Notes: a model not told the origin generated them from the letters alone. A DNA stretch of 64,000 nt from Rhodoglobus sp. (GCA_025463605.1 JAODAV010000003.1:56834-120833), one strand, 5' to 3'. Numbered from the stretch's first letter, positions 19,229-31,338 are shown. A program made the numbers and translations.

Positions 19229-21655
19229 CTAAGCGACGGAACTGTAAGCGACGATTCCTCGGCGGATCGCGTCGAGAGCCGTGCGGGCCGTGCGTCCCAC
19301 CTCCCCGTGGGCGACAACCGATAGCTGGTCGAGCACGTCGATCGTCTGCTTCGTCCAGCGCACGAAATCGCCGGCCGCCATGTCGGCCTCCTGCAGCACG
19401 GCATCGAGTCCCGTGCCGCTGGCCCAGCGGTACATCGCAAGGGCGAGGCCGGTCGACAGCGGTTGGCTGCCGGGCAGCTTGTGCAGCCGCTCGAGGTCGT
19501 CGAGTTCCGCCCACAGGGTGCCCGTGCGCTCGAATGCCTCGCGGAACCTGCCTCGGGGCAGGTGCCGCTCGCCGACCTGCCCCTCCTCGCGGCGCGGTTC
19601 GTAGACGAGCGTCGTCGCCATGGCCGCGATCGATGCGGGATCCAACTCATCCCAGAGACCGCGGCGCAGCGACTCGGCGACGAGCAGGTCTCGTTCCCCG
19701 TAGATGCGGCGCAGCATCCGACCGTTCGTGTTGAGGGCGAGTTCGCTCCCCACCGCCACGAGGTAGCCGAGTTGCACGAGCACGTCGGTGACCCGGTCGA
19801 AGACCTTGGCGACCGCGCCCGTGCGAGTGCGGATCTGGGCGGTGAGCTGGTCGGTATCGCGTTTGAGCTTCCACCAACGCTCGGCCCACCGGGCGTGCTG
19901 CTCGCGCTCGGGGCACGCGTGACAGGGATGCTGCTTCATGCGGCGCCGCAGTTCTGTCACCTGGCGCTGGCGGCGGTCGCGCTCGGCGCGGCTTGCCGTG
20001 TTCGAGATGCCTTTGCGCTCCAGGTCGGTGAGTTCGCGCCGGATCGACCAGTACTCGGCGAAGTCCCCCAGATGGCACGTCATCGACGTCGCATAGCCCG
20101 CGAGCGACTCCTCTTGCGAGCGCACCTTGCGCGCGAGGTCGACGACGGCACGGTCGGCCTGGAACTGCGCGAAACTCGATTCGAGGATCTCTCGCGTGCG
20201 TTCGCGGCCAAACTGCTCGATGAGGTTGACCGCCATGTTGTACGTCGGCTTGAAGCTCGAATTCAACGGATACGTGCGCCTGCTCGCGAGGGATGCGACG
20301 GCCTGCGGGTCGAGTCCGTCGACCCACTGGATGACCGAGTGGCCCTCCACGTCGATCCCCCGCCGACCCGCGCGACCGGTCAGCTGCGTGTACTCCCCCG
20401 GTGTGATCGGTACTCGAGCCTCGCCGTTGAACTTCTCGAGCTTCTCCAGCACGACCGTGCGCGCGGGCATGTTGATGCCGAGCGCGAGGGTCTCGGTCGC
20501 AAACACGACCTTGACGAGCTTCTTCTGGAAGAGCTCCTCCACGACCTCCTTGAAGGCGGGAAGGAGACCGGCGTGGTGGGCGGCGACCCCGCGCTCGAGG
20601 CCGGTGAGCCAGTCCCAGTAGCCGAGCACGGCGAGGTCCTCGTCCAGCAGGGTGCGACAGCGCTCCTCGACGATCGCGCGGATCTCGTCGCGCTCCTGCA
20701 CCGTGGTGAGACGCACTCCCGCGCGCAGCACCCGCGTGACGGCTTGATCGCAACCGACGCGGCTGAAGATGAAGAAGATGGCGGGCAGGAGGTTCTTGCT
20801 GTCGAGGAGCTTGACGACATCCGGGCGGTCCATGCGCTGGTTCTCGGGCCTGCCGCCGCGCGAATGGTAGCGGCCGACATCCTTCATCTGCCGTGCGCTG
20901 AGCGTGCGCCCGCCGTACCGGGCCATCTGCACGAGCTCCGGGTTGACCCGATTGGTCGCGGCGAGGCCGGAGGAGTCGAAGAGGTCGATGAGCTTGGTGC
21001 GCATAAGGATGTGCTGGTCGAGCGGAACCGGACGCTCCTCCGACACGATCACCTCCGTGTCACCCCGCACCGCCTGCAGCCAGTCGCCGAACTCCTCCGC
21101 GTTCGAGACGGTTGCGCTCAGGGAGACCATGCGCACCGACTGCGGGAGATGGATGATGACCTCCTCCCACACGGCGCCGCGGAACCGGTCGGCGCGGTAG
21201 TGAACCTCGTCCATGATCACGCACGAGAGGTTGCGCAGCAGCTCGGAGTCCGCGTACAGCATGTTGCGCAGCACCTCGGTGGTCATGACCACGATTCGCG
21301 CGCGCGAGTTGATGTTCGTGTCACCCGTCAGCAGGCCGACCGCATCCGGTCCGTATTCCGCGACGAGCTCGTTGAACTTCTGATTGCTCAACGCCTTCAT
21401 TGGCGCGGTGTAGAAGACCTTCTCGGCGGTGGTCTGCATCGCGCGGAAGATCGCGAACTCGGCGATCACCGTCTTGCCCGCGCCGGTCGGCGCCGCGACC
21501 AGCACGCTCTTGCCGTTCTCCACCACCTCGCACGCGGCGAGTTGGTAGGGGTCGAGGTCGAACCGCTGGCGTGCTCGGAACGCCTCGAGGATCGGCAGGC
21601 GCGTGCGCTTCTTGGATGCTGCGAAGCGTTCGGCCGGCGAGAGCTGGTCGGTCAT
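19229..21655 (-). CDS. helY: Ski2/Mtr4-like DEAD/DEAH-box helicase (HelY type)
   Basis: APTGAGKT, DEVH, TGRAGRRGID motifs; upstream of the tat genes. Confidence 0.93.
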   Translation of the reverse strand: MTDQLSPAERFAASKKRTRLPILEAFRARQRFDLDPYQLAACEVVENGKSVLVAAPTGAGKTVIAEFAIFRAMQTTAEKVFYTAPMKALSNQKFNELVAEYGPDAVGLLTGDTNINSRARIVVMTTEVLRNMLYADSELLRNLSCVIMDEVHYRADRFRGAVWEEVIIHLPQSVRMVSLSATVSNAEEFGDWLQAVRGDTEVIVSEERPVPLDQHILMRTKLIDLFDSSGLAATNRVNPELVQMARYGGRTLSARQMKDVGRYHSRGGRPENQRMDRPDVVKLLDSKNLLPAIFFIFSRVGCDQAVTRVLRAGVRLTTVQERDEIRAIVEERCRTLLDEDLAVLGYWDWLTGLERGVAAHHAGLLPAFKEVVEELFQKKLVKVVFATETLALGINMPARTVVLEKLEKFNGEARVPITPGEYTQLTGRAGRRGIDVEGHSVIQWVDGLDPQAVASLASRRTYPLNSSFKPTYNMAVNLIEQFGRERTREILESSFAQFQADRAVVDLARKVRSQEESLAGYATSMTCHLGDFAEYWSIRRELTDLERKGISNTASRAERDRRQRQVTELRRRMKQHPCHACPEREQHARWAERWWKLKRDTDQLTAQIRTRTGAVAKVFDRVTDVLVQLGYLVAVGSELALNTNGRMLRRIYGERDLLVAESLRRGLWDELDPASIAAMATTLVYEPRREEGQVGERHLPRGRFREAFERTGTLWAELDDLERLHKLPGSQPLSTGLALAMYRWASGTGLDAVLQEADMAAGDFVRWTKQTIDVLDQLSVVAHGEVGRTARTALDAIRRGIVAYSSVA

Positions 21656-21692
21656 CCCCTCCAGCCTAGGCGAGCGGGAGTTGCCGACGCCG

Positions 21693-22487
21693 TCAGCTGG
21701 CGGCGAGGGATGCTTCGAGGTCGGCGAGGCGGCGGGCGGTGCGGCGGTCGTGGAGGTGGGCGACGAGGTACGCGGCGAAGTAGAGGACCACCATGGGGAT
21801 GGCCAGCAGGAACATCGAGATGACGTCGGCGGCGGGGGTGGCCAGAGCCGTGAACAGGCAGATCGTGAGGATGGCGATACGCCAGCCCTTGATGATCGCG
21901 GCGGCGGAGAGCACGCCGACGAAGTTCAGCAGCACGAGGAAGACCGGCAGCACGAAGGCGATCCCCACCGCGAGCACCAGTTTGATGACGAAGTCGTAGT
22001 AGGTGCGCGCGTCCAGAAAAGTGCCGTCCTCGGGAGCGGAAAACGAGGTCAGCAGTTGCACCATGTGCGGGAACACGAACCAGCCAGAGGCGGCGCCGGC
22101 GAGGAACAGGGGCACGGCGGTGAAGAAGAAGCCGAATGTGTAGCGCTTCTCCTTGCCAGTCAGCCCGGGCACCAGGAATGCGAACACCTGATACAGCCAC
22201 ACCGGGCTGGCGATCACGATCGCGATGGTGACCGCGATCTGGATGCGCAGGTCGAATGCGCCCGTGACGGTGGTGTAGATGATCGTCGCGTTGCGATCCT
22301 CGGCGAGCTGGTTGATCGGCACCCGCAGTGCGTCGATGACATAGGGCGCCAGGAAGAAACCGCCCACCGCGCCGACCAGGATCGCTGCGGCCGCGGTGAA
22401 CAGCCGTTTGCGCAGTTCGCGGAGGTGCGCCCCGAGCGACATCCGCTCGTCGCCCTTGGTGCGCCACCGCCCGGTACGGGTGGCCAT
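21693..22487 (-). CDS. tatC: Twin-arginine translocase subunit TatC
   Basis: MSLGAHLRELRKRLFTAAAAILVGAVGGFFLAPYV; six predicted helices. Confidence 0.95.
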   Translation of the reverse strand: MATRTGRWRTKGDERMSLGAHLRELRKRLFTAAAAILVGAVGGFFLAPYVIDALRVPINQLAEDRNATIIYTTVTGAFDLRIQIAVTIAIVIASPVWLYQVFAFLVPGLTGKEKRYTFGFFFTAVPLFLAGAASGWFVFPHMVQLLTSFSAPEDGTFLDARTYYDFVIKLVLAVGIAFVLPVFLVLLNFVGVLSAAAIIKGWRIAILTICLFTALATPAADVISMFLLAIPMVVLYFAAYLVAHLHDRRTARRLADLEASLAAS

Positions 22488-22492
22488 CGGGA

Positions 22493-22753
22493 CTACTTCT
22501 TCGGCTTGTTGGCCGCAGGCTTCGCCGTGGTGGTCTTGGCGGCGGTGGTCTTCGCGGCCGGCGGTTGCTCTTCGACCGTCTCGACGGCAACGACGTCGCC
22601 GTTCTCGTCTTTCATCGTCTTGACCTCGCTGCGGAAGATCCGCATCGACTGGCCGATGCTGCGTGCCAGGCCGGGAAGCTTGGGCGCACCGAAGAGGAGC
22701 AGTACGACCGCAAGAATGATGACCAGGTGCCAGCCATTGAGATTACCTAGCAT
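22493..22753 (-). CDS. tatA: Sec-independent translocase subunit TatA
   Basis: [37 protein letters not shown]. Confidence 0.95.
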   Translation of the reverse strand: MLGNLNGWHLVIILAVVLLLFGAPKLPGLARSIGQSMRIFRSEVKTMKDENGDVVAVETVEEQPPAAKTTAAKTTTAKPAANKPKK

Positions 22754-22828
22754 GTGCGTGAGCTTCCTTTGCTGCTGTGGGATGGTGTGCGTTGAGCACT
22801 GGGTTTGTGCGGTGGTCAGGGGTGTGCA

Positions 22829-23197
22829 TTACGTCGCCTCGGAATCATGCGGGGCCGGGCGGCCCTCCTTGGCGAATCGCTGGCGTTGCGCGTAGGCGGA
22901 TTCGACCGGGGGGCGCACTTTTGCTACCGGTTCGTCGTCCTCGATGAGGGCATCCCGGATGATTCGGCGCGGGTCGTACTGGCGGGGGTCGAGCTTCTTC
23001 CAGTCGATGTCGTCGAAGTCTGGGCCCATCTCCTCCCGCATGCGCTCCTTCGCGCCATTGGCCATCGTGCGAGCGCTGCGCACCAGCCGGGCCAGCTGTG
23101 AGGCGTAGTACGGCAGACGGTCCGGGCCCAGCAGGAAGACAGCAATGATCCCGATGATCAGGAGCTTGTCGAAAGTCAGGCCGAAGGACACCTGCAC
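22829..23197 (-). CDS. tatB: TatB-like Sec-independent translocase subunit
   Basis: FDKLLIIGIIAVFLLGPDRLPYYASQLARLVRSARTMA; longer acidic tail. Confidence 0.85.
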   Translation of the reverse strand: MQVSFGLTFDKLLIIGIIAVFLLGPDRLPYYASQLARLVRSARTMANGAKERMREEMGPDFDDIDWKKLDPRQYDPRRIIRDALIEDDEPVAKVRPPVESAYAQRQRFAKEGRPAPHDSEAT

Positions 23198-23236
23198 AGA
23201 ATAGCCGACCGAACTAGGAAACCCAGAGTCCCTGAA

Positions 23237-23623
23237 CTAACCGGCTCGGTCATGCGATTTGCGGATGCGAGCGAAGTCCGCTCGGAACCATCGGGACGGC
23301 TGCTCACCGAAGCCGAGAAGCACGTAATCATCGCGCGATGTGCGCCTCGGGTGGTACAGCACCATCGCCGGTTTCTTGACGAGTTCGGAGTCCCCCGCGC
23401 TCACCACCGACTTCACCGCGGTTCTCGTCACTCCGTCGGCATCCGTGTAGCGCACCGCGATCGAAGGCTCTCGGCGCCCTCGCCTGGGCTGCAGCGTGGC
23501 AACTCCACGGGTCTGCGCGCCCGCCGCGAGCAAGTACGTGCGAATTCCGCGGCGGCGCACGGCAGTGAGAATCCACAAGATCGCCAGGAAAGCGATCGCG
23601 ACGGCCACGAAGATGCCCGTCAC
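23237..23623 (-). CDS. Small membrane-anchored hypothetical protein
   Basis: GTG start VTGIFVAVAIAFLAILWILTAVRRRG; single N-terminal TM. Confidence 0.65.
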   Translation of the reverse strand: MTGIFVAVAIAFLAILWILTAVRRRGIRTYLLAAGAQTRGVATLQPRRGRREPSIAVRYTDADGVTRTAVKSVVSAGDSELVKKPAMVLYHPRRTSRDDYVLLGFGEQPSRWFRADFARIRKSHDRAG

Positions 23624-23986
23624 CGCCACTCCTGGGGCCACGGGCCGCGCGCGGCCTCGGCGCTCGTGATGCGTCGGGCCCGCGTCATCCTGCGGTCGTG
23701 GCGCTGGCGGCGACGGTTGCTGCGGCGGGCCCGGCGGGCATCCTCGCGGCTGCGGATGTCGCGGAGTTCGGCGAGCACGGCGAGCTGCTGCCGTGGGAGT
23801 ACCGGGTCGTCGACCTCGAGGATCGCGGTCGTTTCTGCGAGAGCCGAGAGATCGTCGAGCAAGCGGAGGGATTTGCGGAACAGCCACCACGCGAATAAAG
23901 CGAGCATTGCGACGAGCGCGAGCCCGAGACCCGTCCAGATGAGCAGCCAGCCCCACCACGCAATTGCCACCGTCACGGCCGTCACG
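23620..23986 (-). CDS. Hypothetical membrane protein
   Basis: VTAVTVAIAWWGWLLIWTGLGLALVAMLALFAWWLFRKSLRLLDDLSAL; positioned between pafC and the DUF above with 4-nt overlaps. Confidence 0.6.
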
Positions 23987-24995
23987 TCGCCTCGTGCTGC
24001 GTCGCAGCCGGCGCGTGGCCCGCGTCGTATCGCGCCGCACCCGCCGCTGCCCACTCCGCGACGACGGCCCGCGCCTCCGTAGGCTCGACGACGGTCGCAA
24101 CACCCGGCATGCTCGCGATGAGCCGCTTGAGTCCGTGGTAGTGCGAGACCCGCACGGTCGTGCGCACGCGGCCGTCGACCTCGGTCATCGTCGCGCCCTC
24201 GGGGATGTAGTCGGCGATGAGCGGCGCAGCGGCGGGTGCCACATCGATCGTGACGATGAGATCGTCGACCGAGCCCTCGAAGAGCTTGTCGGGCAGTGAC
24301 ACGTCGCGCGCAGCGTGCGTTATCGGCTCGTCGGTGATCGACGGCAATGACATTCGATCGAGCCGGAAGGTGCGCAGCGCCTCACGCGAGTGGCACCAGC
24401 CCCGCAAGTACCAGTCGGCATCGACGGATTCGACTCGCAGGGGGTCGACCCGTCGGCGCTCGGCCTGGCCCTGCGAGTTGAGATAGTCGAACTCGAGTTG
24501 GGAACCCCTCTCTACCGACTCGCGGATGAGCGCGACGGTCTCGTCGGATTCCGAGGCCTCGACGGCGACCTGGCTGGGTTGGCTGGATGCCCCGCGCGAC
24601 AGTTTTGCGGTGAGGGACGCGATCGCGTCCCGGTCGGCATGCTCCGGCAGGGACGACAGGTACTGCAGGCCCGCGATGAGGGCGGCCGCTTCGCGTGCCG
24701 AGAACCGCGGCGAGTCGTCGATTGCGACGAGGTGCGTGAGCAGGATCTGGTCGTTGTCCTCGAAGTCGTCCCACGCGATGTCGAAGAGGTCGCCGTGCTG
24801 GTACATCGCAGTCTCGCCTGGCACGCCCGAAACACCGATGAGGCGTACCGCCTCGCGGATCTGATGCTCGGGAACCCCGAAGTGGGCGGCCGCGTCAGCG
24901 ACGCTCACGCGGTCGTGATCCATGAGATACGGCACGAGCGAGAGCAGGAAGGCGAGCTTGTCCTGCGCGTGGCGCGGTTGCGATCGGTCAGCCAT
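23982..24995 (-). CDS. pafC: WYL-domain DNA-damage transcription activator PafC
   Basis: MADRSQPRHAQDKLAFLLSLVPYLMDHDRVSVADAAAHFGV; WYL core DADWYLRGWCHSREALRTFRLDRM. Confidence 0.88.
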   Translation of the reverse strand: MADRSQPRHAQDKLAFLLSLVPYLMDHDRVSVADAAAHFGVPEHQIREAVRLIGVSGVPGETAMYQHGDLFDIAWDDFEDNDQILLTHLVAIDDSPRFSAREAAALIAGLQYLSSLPEHADRDAIASLTAKLSRGASSQPSQVAVEASESDETVALIRESVERGSQLEFDYLNSQGQAERRRVDPLRVESVDADWYLRGWCHSREALRTFRLDRMSLPSITDEPITHAARDVSLPDKLFEGSVDDLIVTIDVAPAAAPLIADYIPEGATMTEVDGRVRTTVRVSHYHGLKRLIASMPGVATVVEPTEARAVVAEWAAAGAARYDAGHAPAATQHEAT

Positions 24996-25983
24996 GGTCG
25001 GCTGCCGTTCGCTGGAGGCGCTGGTGCACGGCGTCGCGCAGGTCGCCCGGAGCGAGCACGAGCACTTCGGGCCCGAAGCCGGCAAGCTCGTCGGCGAAGA
25101 TGTTGATGTCGGAATAATGCAATTCCAGCGCACCGGATGCCGCGACACCCGTGCCCCTGCGCTTGCCGAGCCGGGTCGCGGCATCCGAGCCGGGTTCCAC
25201 CTGGACGATCGCCGTATGCGCGTTCCAGACCTCGTCGAGCTCCGCGAGGGCCCGCTCGGTCTGATCTGCGGATGGCGCCGGGAAGGTCTGATTGGTGGTC
25301 GTGACCTGGCTCACGATGCGCCGGAGCAGGAACGTCTTGGTCACGCCCGCCTCGGGGTCATCCGCGTAGAGGTGCCAGCGGCCCTGATGCTGCACGAGGG
25401 CGAGCGGTGCGACGCGTCGAACCGTCGCCTCCCGGTCTCCCGGCTTGAGGTAGGAGAACCGCACGTACTGGCGCTTCTCGAGCGCGGAACTGAGCGGGTC
25501 GAACGCGGACTCTCGCACCCTCACGCGCGGCGCGTAGCCGAGCACCGGCTCGGTCGTCGAGACCCCGAGCGAGCGCAGCTTGAGGATCGCGCGGCGCGAC
25601 TCACCCGACAGCGAGCCCTCCCGCCACACCATGGCCGCGAGATTGAGCAGGGTCGTCTCGTCTGGGGAGAAGCGCACGTCGGCGGGGAGTTCGTACTCGC
25701 CCCTAGGGATGCGGTAGCGCAGGTTCTGGTTGTTTCCCGCCTGGCCGGGCGACTCGATCGTCTCGAGTGGCACACCGAGATCGCGGATGTCGTCTTTGTC
25801 GCGCTCGAACTGCCGCTCGAGATTCGAGTTGTCGCCCGAGTGGGCGTACTTCTGCCGGTAGCCCTGCACCGTCGAGAGGATCTCGTTCTTGGTGAGGCCC
25901 GAGTCGGTCGCCAGGAGCGCGAGGACGAGGCTGAAGAGCCGCTCCTCTACGGGAACCCTGGGGGAAGAACTGGCTGTTGGCAC
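24988..25983 (-). CDS. pafB: WYL-domain DNA-damage transcription activator PafB
   Basis: RLFSLVLALLATDSGLTKNEILSTVQGYRQKY; QGRWHLYADDPEAGVTKTFLLRRI. Confidence 0.88.
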   Translation of the reverse strand: MPTASSSPRVPVEERLFSLVLALLATDSGLTKNEILSTVQGYRQKYAHSGDNSNLERQFERDKDDIRDLGVPLETIESPGQAGNNQNLRYRIPRGEYELPADVRFSPDETTLLNLAAMVWREGSLSGESRRAILKLRSLGVSTTEPVLGYAPRVRVRESAFDPLSSALEKRQYVRFSYLKPGDREATVRRVAPLALVQHQGRWHLYADDPEAGVTKTFLLRRIVSQVTTTNQTFPAPSADQTERALAELDEVWNAHTAIVQVEPGSDAATRLGKRRGTGVAASGALELHYSDINIFADELAGFGPEVLVLAPGDLRDAVHQRLQRTAADHG

Positions 25984-26035
25984 GAGTGAATCCTAATTCT
26001 TGAGTCAGGACACCCGGCCAGTGTCTGCGTCGCGG

Positions 26036-26980
26036 TTAGCCGATCCCGAGAATATCGACGACGAATACCAGCGTATCGCCCTCGGCCACTCCTCCGGGCG
26101 CCTGTCCGGTGGGATATGCGTCGGCGGACGGGACGACCGCGATGACCTGGGACCCGACCTTCTGTCCGACGAGAGCCTTGACGAGCCCCTTGGGCAATCC
26201 GGAGCCGGAGGAATCAAGCTCACTCACGAGGAGGGCCGCCGGCGACTGGTTGTCCCACGAGGATGTAAAGGTCTCTGTACCGCCCCACACGATGCCGCTC
26301 AAATTGGCGATGATCGTGTCGCCTTCCTTGACCTTGGCGCCGTTGCCCTGCTTGAGCGCAGCGAAGCGCAGGTCGACAGGTGGGTTACCGGGAAAAGTGA
26401 ACCCAGGCTGGCCGTTAGGTGCGAGGACGATGTCGGGGAAGCCAGGCTGCGCTAGCTGGTCGATGCCGTTCGCCTTGGCGGGATAGGTCTTGTCAACATC
26501 GGTGACGATGACGATCGTCGGATCGCCCGAGAGTCCCAGGCCCGCCGGCCCGAACAATTGTGTCTGGGTTCCGGTCGTTACGACTCGGGATCCCACGGTT
26601 GCACACGCGAGGGCAGCGGTGAAGGGAAATCTGCCATCGACGAATGAACGGATGGAGACAGCGGTGAGCGGACCGCTCTGACTCTGCAGTGCCTCACCGG
26701 TTTTAGCGTCGTAAATGCTCAGTGTGGCGTCGACCGCACCGTTCGGGGCCACGTCGGCGCCGTCGCCTTCCTGGGTAACGGAGAGCTCAGCCCGCTTGGC
26801 GACCAGCGGCGTCGGGAAGTCAGCCTCGGGGTCCGCTCCGAAGGCTCCTGCTGCGGTGACAAGAGCGGCATTGCCGGTGGATTCGCATCCGGCGAATAGG
26901 GTCGGCCCGCCCGCGCAAGAGGTCAGCGAAACCATCAGGCCAGCGGCCACCACCAGTGCGGGAAGCTTGCGCACGAACAC
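26036..26980 (-). CDS. FKBP-type peptidyl-prolyl cis-trans isomerase lipoprotein
   Basis: Lipobox LTSC; FKBP signatures WDNQSPAALLVS...GLPKGLVKALVGQKVGSQVIAVVPSADAY. Confidence 0.87.
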   Translation of the reverse strand: MFVRKLPALVVAAGLMVSLTSCAGGPTLFAGCESTGNAALVTAAGAFGADPEADFPTPLVAKRAELSVTQEGDGADVAPNGAVDATLSIYDAKTGEALQSQSGPLTAVSIRSFVDGRFPFTAALACATVGSRVVTTGTQTQLFGPAGLGLSGDPTIVIVTDVDKTYPAKANGIDQLAQPGFPDIVLAPNGQPGFTFPGNPPVDLRFAALKQGNGAKVKEGDTIIANLSGIVWGGTETFTSSWDNQSPAALLVSELDSSGSGLPKGLVKALVGQKVGSQVIAVVPSADAYPTGQAPGGVAEGDTLVFVVDILGIG

Positions 26981-27006
26981 TCTTTTCTTCGACTCGAATA
27001 CCGGAA

Positions 27007-28727
<1,721 letters not shown>

Positions 28728-28797
28728 AGGGGACAATCGTAGTTCTATCCTTGATAGCAGCCCGGTCATCCGGTCGGGCACAGTCGGTGGGAGCCCC

Positions 28798-29706
28798 GTG
28801 TCAGAAACGCAGTTCGGGAGCGGCAGACTTCTCGTGGTCGCCTTCGAGGGCTGGAACGACGCGGGCGAGGCCGCGAGCGGCGCCGTACGCACGCTCAAGG
28901 AACTGCTCGATTTGTACCCGATCGCCGAGGTGGATCCCGAGGACTACTTCGACTACCAGTTCAACCGGCCTTCCGTGGCAGCGGACGAAGAGGGCAACCG
29001 GGAGCTGGTCTGGCCGGGCGTGACCGTGTACGGACCCACCCGCCCGCATACGGTTCGCGCAACCGAGGTCGGGGACAACAGCTCCAACATCTACCTGCTG
29101 CTCGGCACCGAGCCCTCTCGCGGGTGGAAGACGTTTACGCGGGAGATCCTCGACGTCATGGAGACGAACGAGATCACCTCGATCGTCTTCCTCGGCGCGA
29201 TGCTCGCCGATGTGCCGCACTCCCGGCCCATCTCGGTATTCACGAGCAGCGAGAACGCCGCCGTTCGCGCGCAACTCGGCGTGGAGCGCAGTGGGTACGA
29301 GGGCCCCGTCGGAATCCTCTCGGTGCTCGGCGACGCCGCCGAGAAGGCGGGCATCCTCACGATGTCGATCTGGGCATCCGTGCCGCACTACGTGCACAAC
29401 GCGCCCTCCCCCAAAGCGACACTCGCCCTGCTCGACAAGCTTGAAGAGATCATCGACGTGGTCATACCGCGCGGTGATCTCGTGACGGAGGCCGCCGCGT
29501 GGGAAAGCGGGATCGACGCTCTCGCGGGCGACGATGACGACATGGCCTCGTACATAGAGCAACTCGAGCAGGCCCGCGACACTGTCGACTCGCCCGAGGC
29601 GAGCGGCGAGGCTATCGCGCAGGAGTTCGAGCGCTACCTGCGGCGCGGCGGCGACAAGCCCGACGGCGGAGCGGCGGGCGAAGAGCCCTGGCGGCCGAAG
29701 GACTAG
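28798..29706 (+). CDS. PAC2 family protein
   Basis: LLVVAFEGWNDAGEAASGAV...VWPGVTVYG...; GTG start at 28798. Confidence 0.88.
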   Translation: MSETQFGSGRLLVVAFEGWNDAGEAASGAVRTLKELLDLYPIAEVDPEDYFDYQFNRPSVAADEEGNRELVWPGVTVYGPTRPHTVRATEVGDNSSNIYLLLGTEPSRGWKTFTREILDVMETNEITSIVFLGAMLADVPHSRPISVFTSSENAAVRAQLGVERSGYEGPVGILSVLGDAAEKAGILTMSIWASVPHYVHNAPSPKATLALLDKLEEIIDVVIPRGDLVTEAAAWESGIDALAGDDDDMASYIEQLEQARDTVDSPEASGEAIAQEFERYLRRGGDKPDGGAAGEEPWRPKD

Positions 29707-29724
29707 TTCGTTCCCCAGGGCCGT

Positions 29725-30939
29725 TCAGAAATTCAGGCGCGCGGCCCGTAGTGCGAGATAGCGCTGCTCTGGAAGGCTTCGGCTCAGCCGCGCTGCCTCC
29801 TGATACGCCTCGGTCGCCGCATCCCGCTCCCCCGCGAGCTCGAGCAGGTGGGCTCGCACCGCCACCACGCGGTGGTTGCCTGTCATGCGCTCGTCGGCAT
29901 CGAGTGTTCCGAGTTCCGCCAGCCCGGCTCGTGGGCCGTGCACCATCGCTACAGCCACCGCCCGATTGAGAGCGACGACGGGTCCTGGCGAGATTCGTGC
30001 GAGCACATCGTAGAGGGCGAGGATCTGCCGCCAGTCGGTCTCGTCGGCACTAGGGGCCTCGTCGTGCACGGCGGCGATCGCGGCCTGAAGTTGATACGGG
30101 CCCACGGGTCCAGACCCGAGGGCGCGCGTCACGAGCGCTACTCCTTCATCGATGCGCGCAGAATTCCACACGCTGCGGTCCTGCTCGGCAAGCGGGATGA
30201 GCTCACCCTGCGCTTCGCGGGCGTCGCGCCGGGCATCCGTGAGCAGCATGAGTGCAAGCAGGCCGGCGGCCTCGGGTTCGGCGGGGGCCGCGGCGTGGAG
30301 CATGCGGGTGAGGCGGATGGCCTCCGTCGTGAGGTCCGCGCGCTGGGCGACCGCTCCCGAGCTCGTCGTGTAGCCCTCGTTGAAGATGAGATAGAGCACG
30401 CGCATTACCACTCGAAGCCGGTCGGCGTGCTCGTCGGTGGGAAGCGCCGCGAATCGCGCACCGGCCGCGCGGATCGACTGCTTTGCGCGGCTGATGCGCT
30501 GCGCCATCGTGGCCTCCGGAACGAGGAATGCGCTCGCGATCTGCGCCGTCGTGAGTCCGCCCACTGCGCGAAGGGTAAGCGCGAGCTGGGACGATTCGGA
30601 TAGCGCCGGATGGCAGCACAGGAACAACAGCTCGAGCGTGTCGTCGCGAGCGCTCGAGTGAACCGTGCCGGTGGGTTCGAGCGCCGCAGCTTCGTCCTCC
30701 CGGCGCCGACGCGCGCTCTCGCTGCGCCACTCGTCGACGAGTCGCCGGCTCGCGACGGTGACGAGCCAGGATCGCGGGCTGTCCGGGATGCCGTCCGCGG
30801 GCCACTGAGTCGCCGCCGCGAGGAGCGCCTCCTGGGTCGCATCCTCGCAGGCGTCGAACTGCCCGTGGCGCCGCACGAGGATACCGAGCACCTGCGGCGC
30901 CAACTCGCGCAGCAGCTCCTCGATGCCCGGAAGGGTCAT
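29725..30939 (-). CDS. ECF sigma factor with long C-terminal extension (ECF42-like)
   Basis: Sigma region 2/4 signatures; C-terminal helical extension (DEADETDWRQILALYDVL-type, ...GPVVALNRAVAVAMVHGPRAGLAEL); adjacent DGPF protein. Confidence 0.87.
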   Translation of the reverse strand: MTLPGIEELLRELAPQVLGILVRRHGQFDACEDATQEALLAAATQWPADGIPDSPRSWLVTVASRRLVDEWRSESARRRREDEAAALEPTGTVHSSARDDTLELLFLCCHPALSESSQLALTLRAVGGLTTAQIASAFLVPEATMAQRISRAKQSIRAAGARFAALPTDEHADRLRVVMRVLYLIFNEGYTTSSGAVAQRADLTTEAIRLTRMLHAAAPAEPEAAGLLALMLLTDARRDAREAQGELIPLAEQDRSVWNSARIDEGVALVTRALGSGPVGPYQLQAAIAAVHDEAPSADETDWRQILALYDVLARISPGPVVALNRAVAVAMVHGPRAGLAELGTLDADERMTGNHRVVAVRAHLLELAGERDAATEAYQEAARLSRSLPEQRYLALRAARLNF

Positions 30940-31286
30940 ACCTCGGGCGGTTCCTCGCCGAGCGGCCGCACCTCGACCACTCCCGAGTACTTCGCGATCG
31001 ATGTCGCCAGCTCGGTTACGCGGGCCTCGCTCTCCACGTCGACGACCCAAAAGCCGATGAGGGATTCCTTCGTTTCGGCGAACGGCCCATCGGTCACGAG
31101 TCCGTCGTCGTGCACGAGCTTCGCAGACGTGCTGTCGGCGAGGCCGGCGTTGAACACCATCTCGCCATTCGAGCGCAGCTCATCGTCCAGGCCGATCATG
31201 AAGCCGATCATCTCCTTGATCCACTCCTCGGACTTGGACTGCATCATCTCGCCGGCGTTTCCGAACATCATGAGCATGTATTTCAT
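30936..31286 (-). CDS. YciI/DGPF family protein
   Basis: MKYMLMMFG...LVTDGPFAETKESLIGFWVVDV; DGPF motif present. Confidence 0.92.
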   Translation of the reverse strand: MKYMLMMFGNAGEMMQSKSEEWIKEMIGFMIGLDDELRSNGEMVFNAGLADSTSAKLVHDDGLVTDGPFAETKESLIGFWVVDVESEARVTELATSIAKYSGVVEVRPLGEEPPEV

Positions 31287-31338
31287 GGCTGTCTCCTTCT
31301 GTTACGAGTGAGTCGGAGCCGAGCTCCCGTTCTCGACA

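Noticed and set aside
19463-21823. 786-aa antisense ORF opposite helY
   Set aside because: Same reason; no domain, opposite a conserved helicase.
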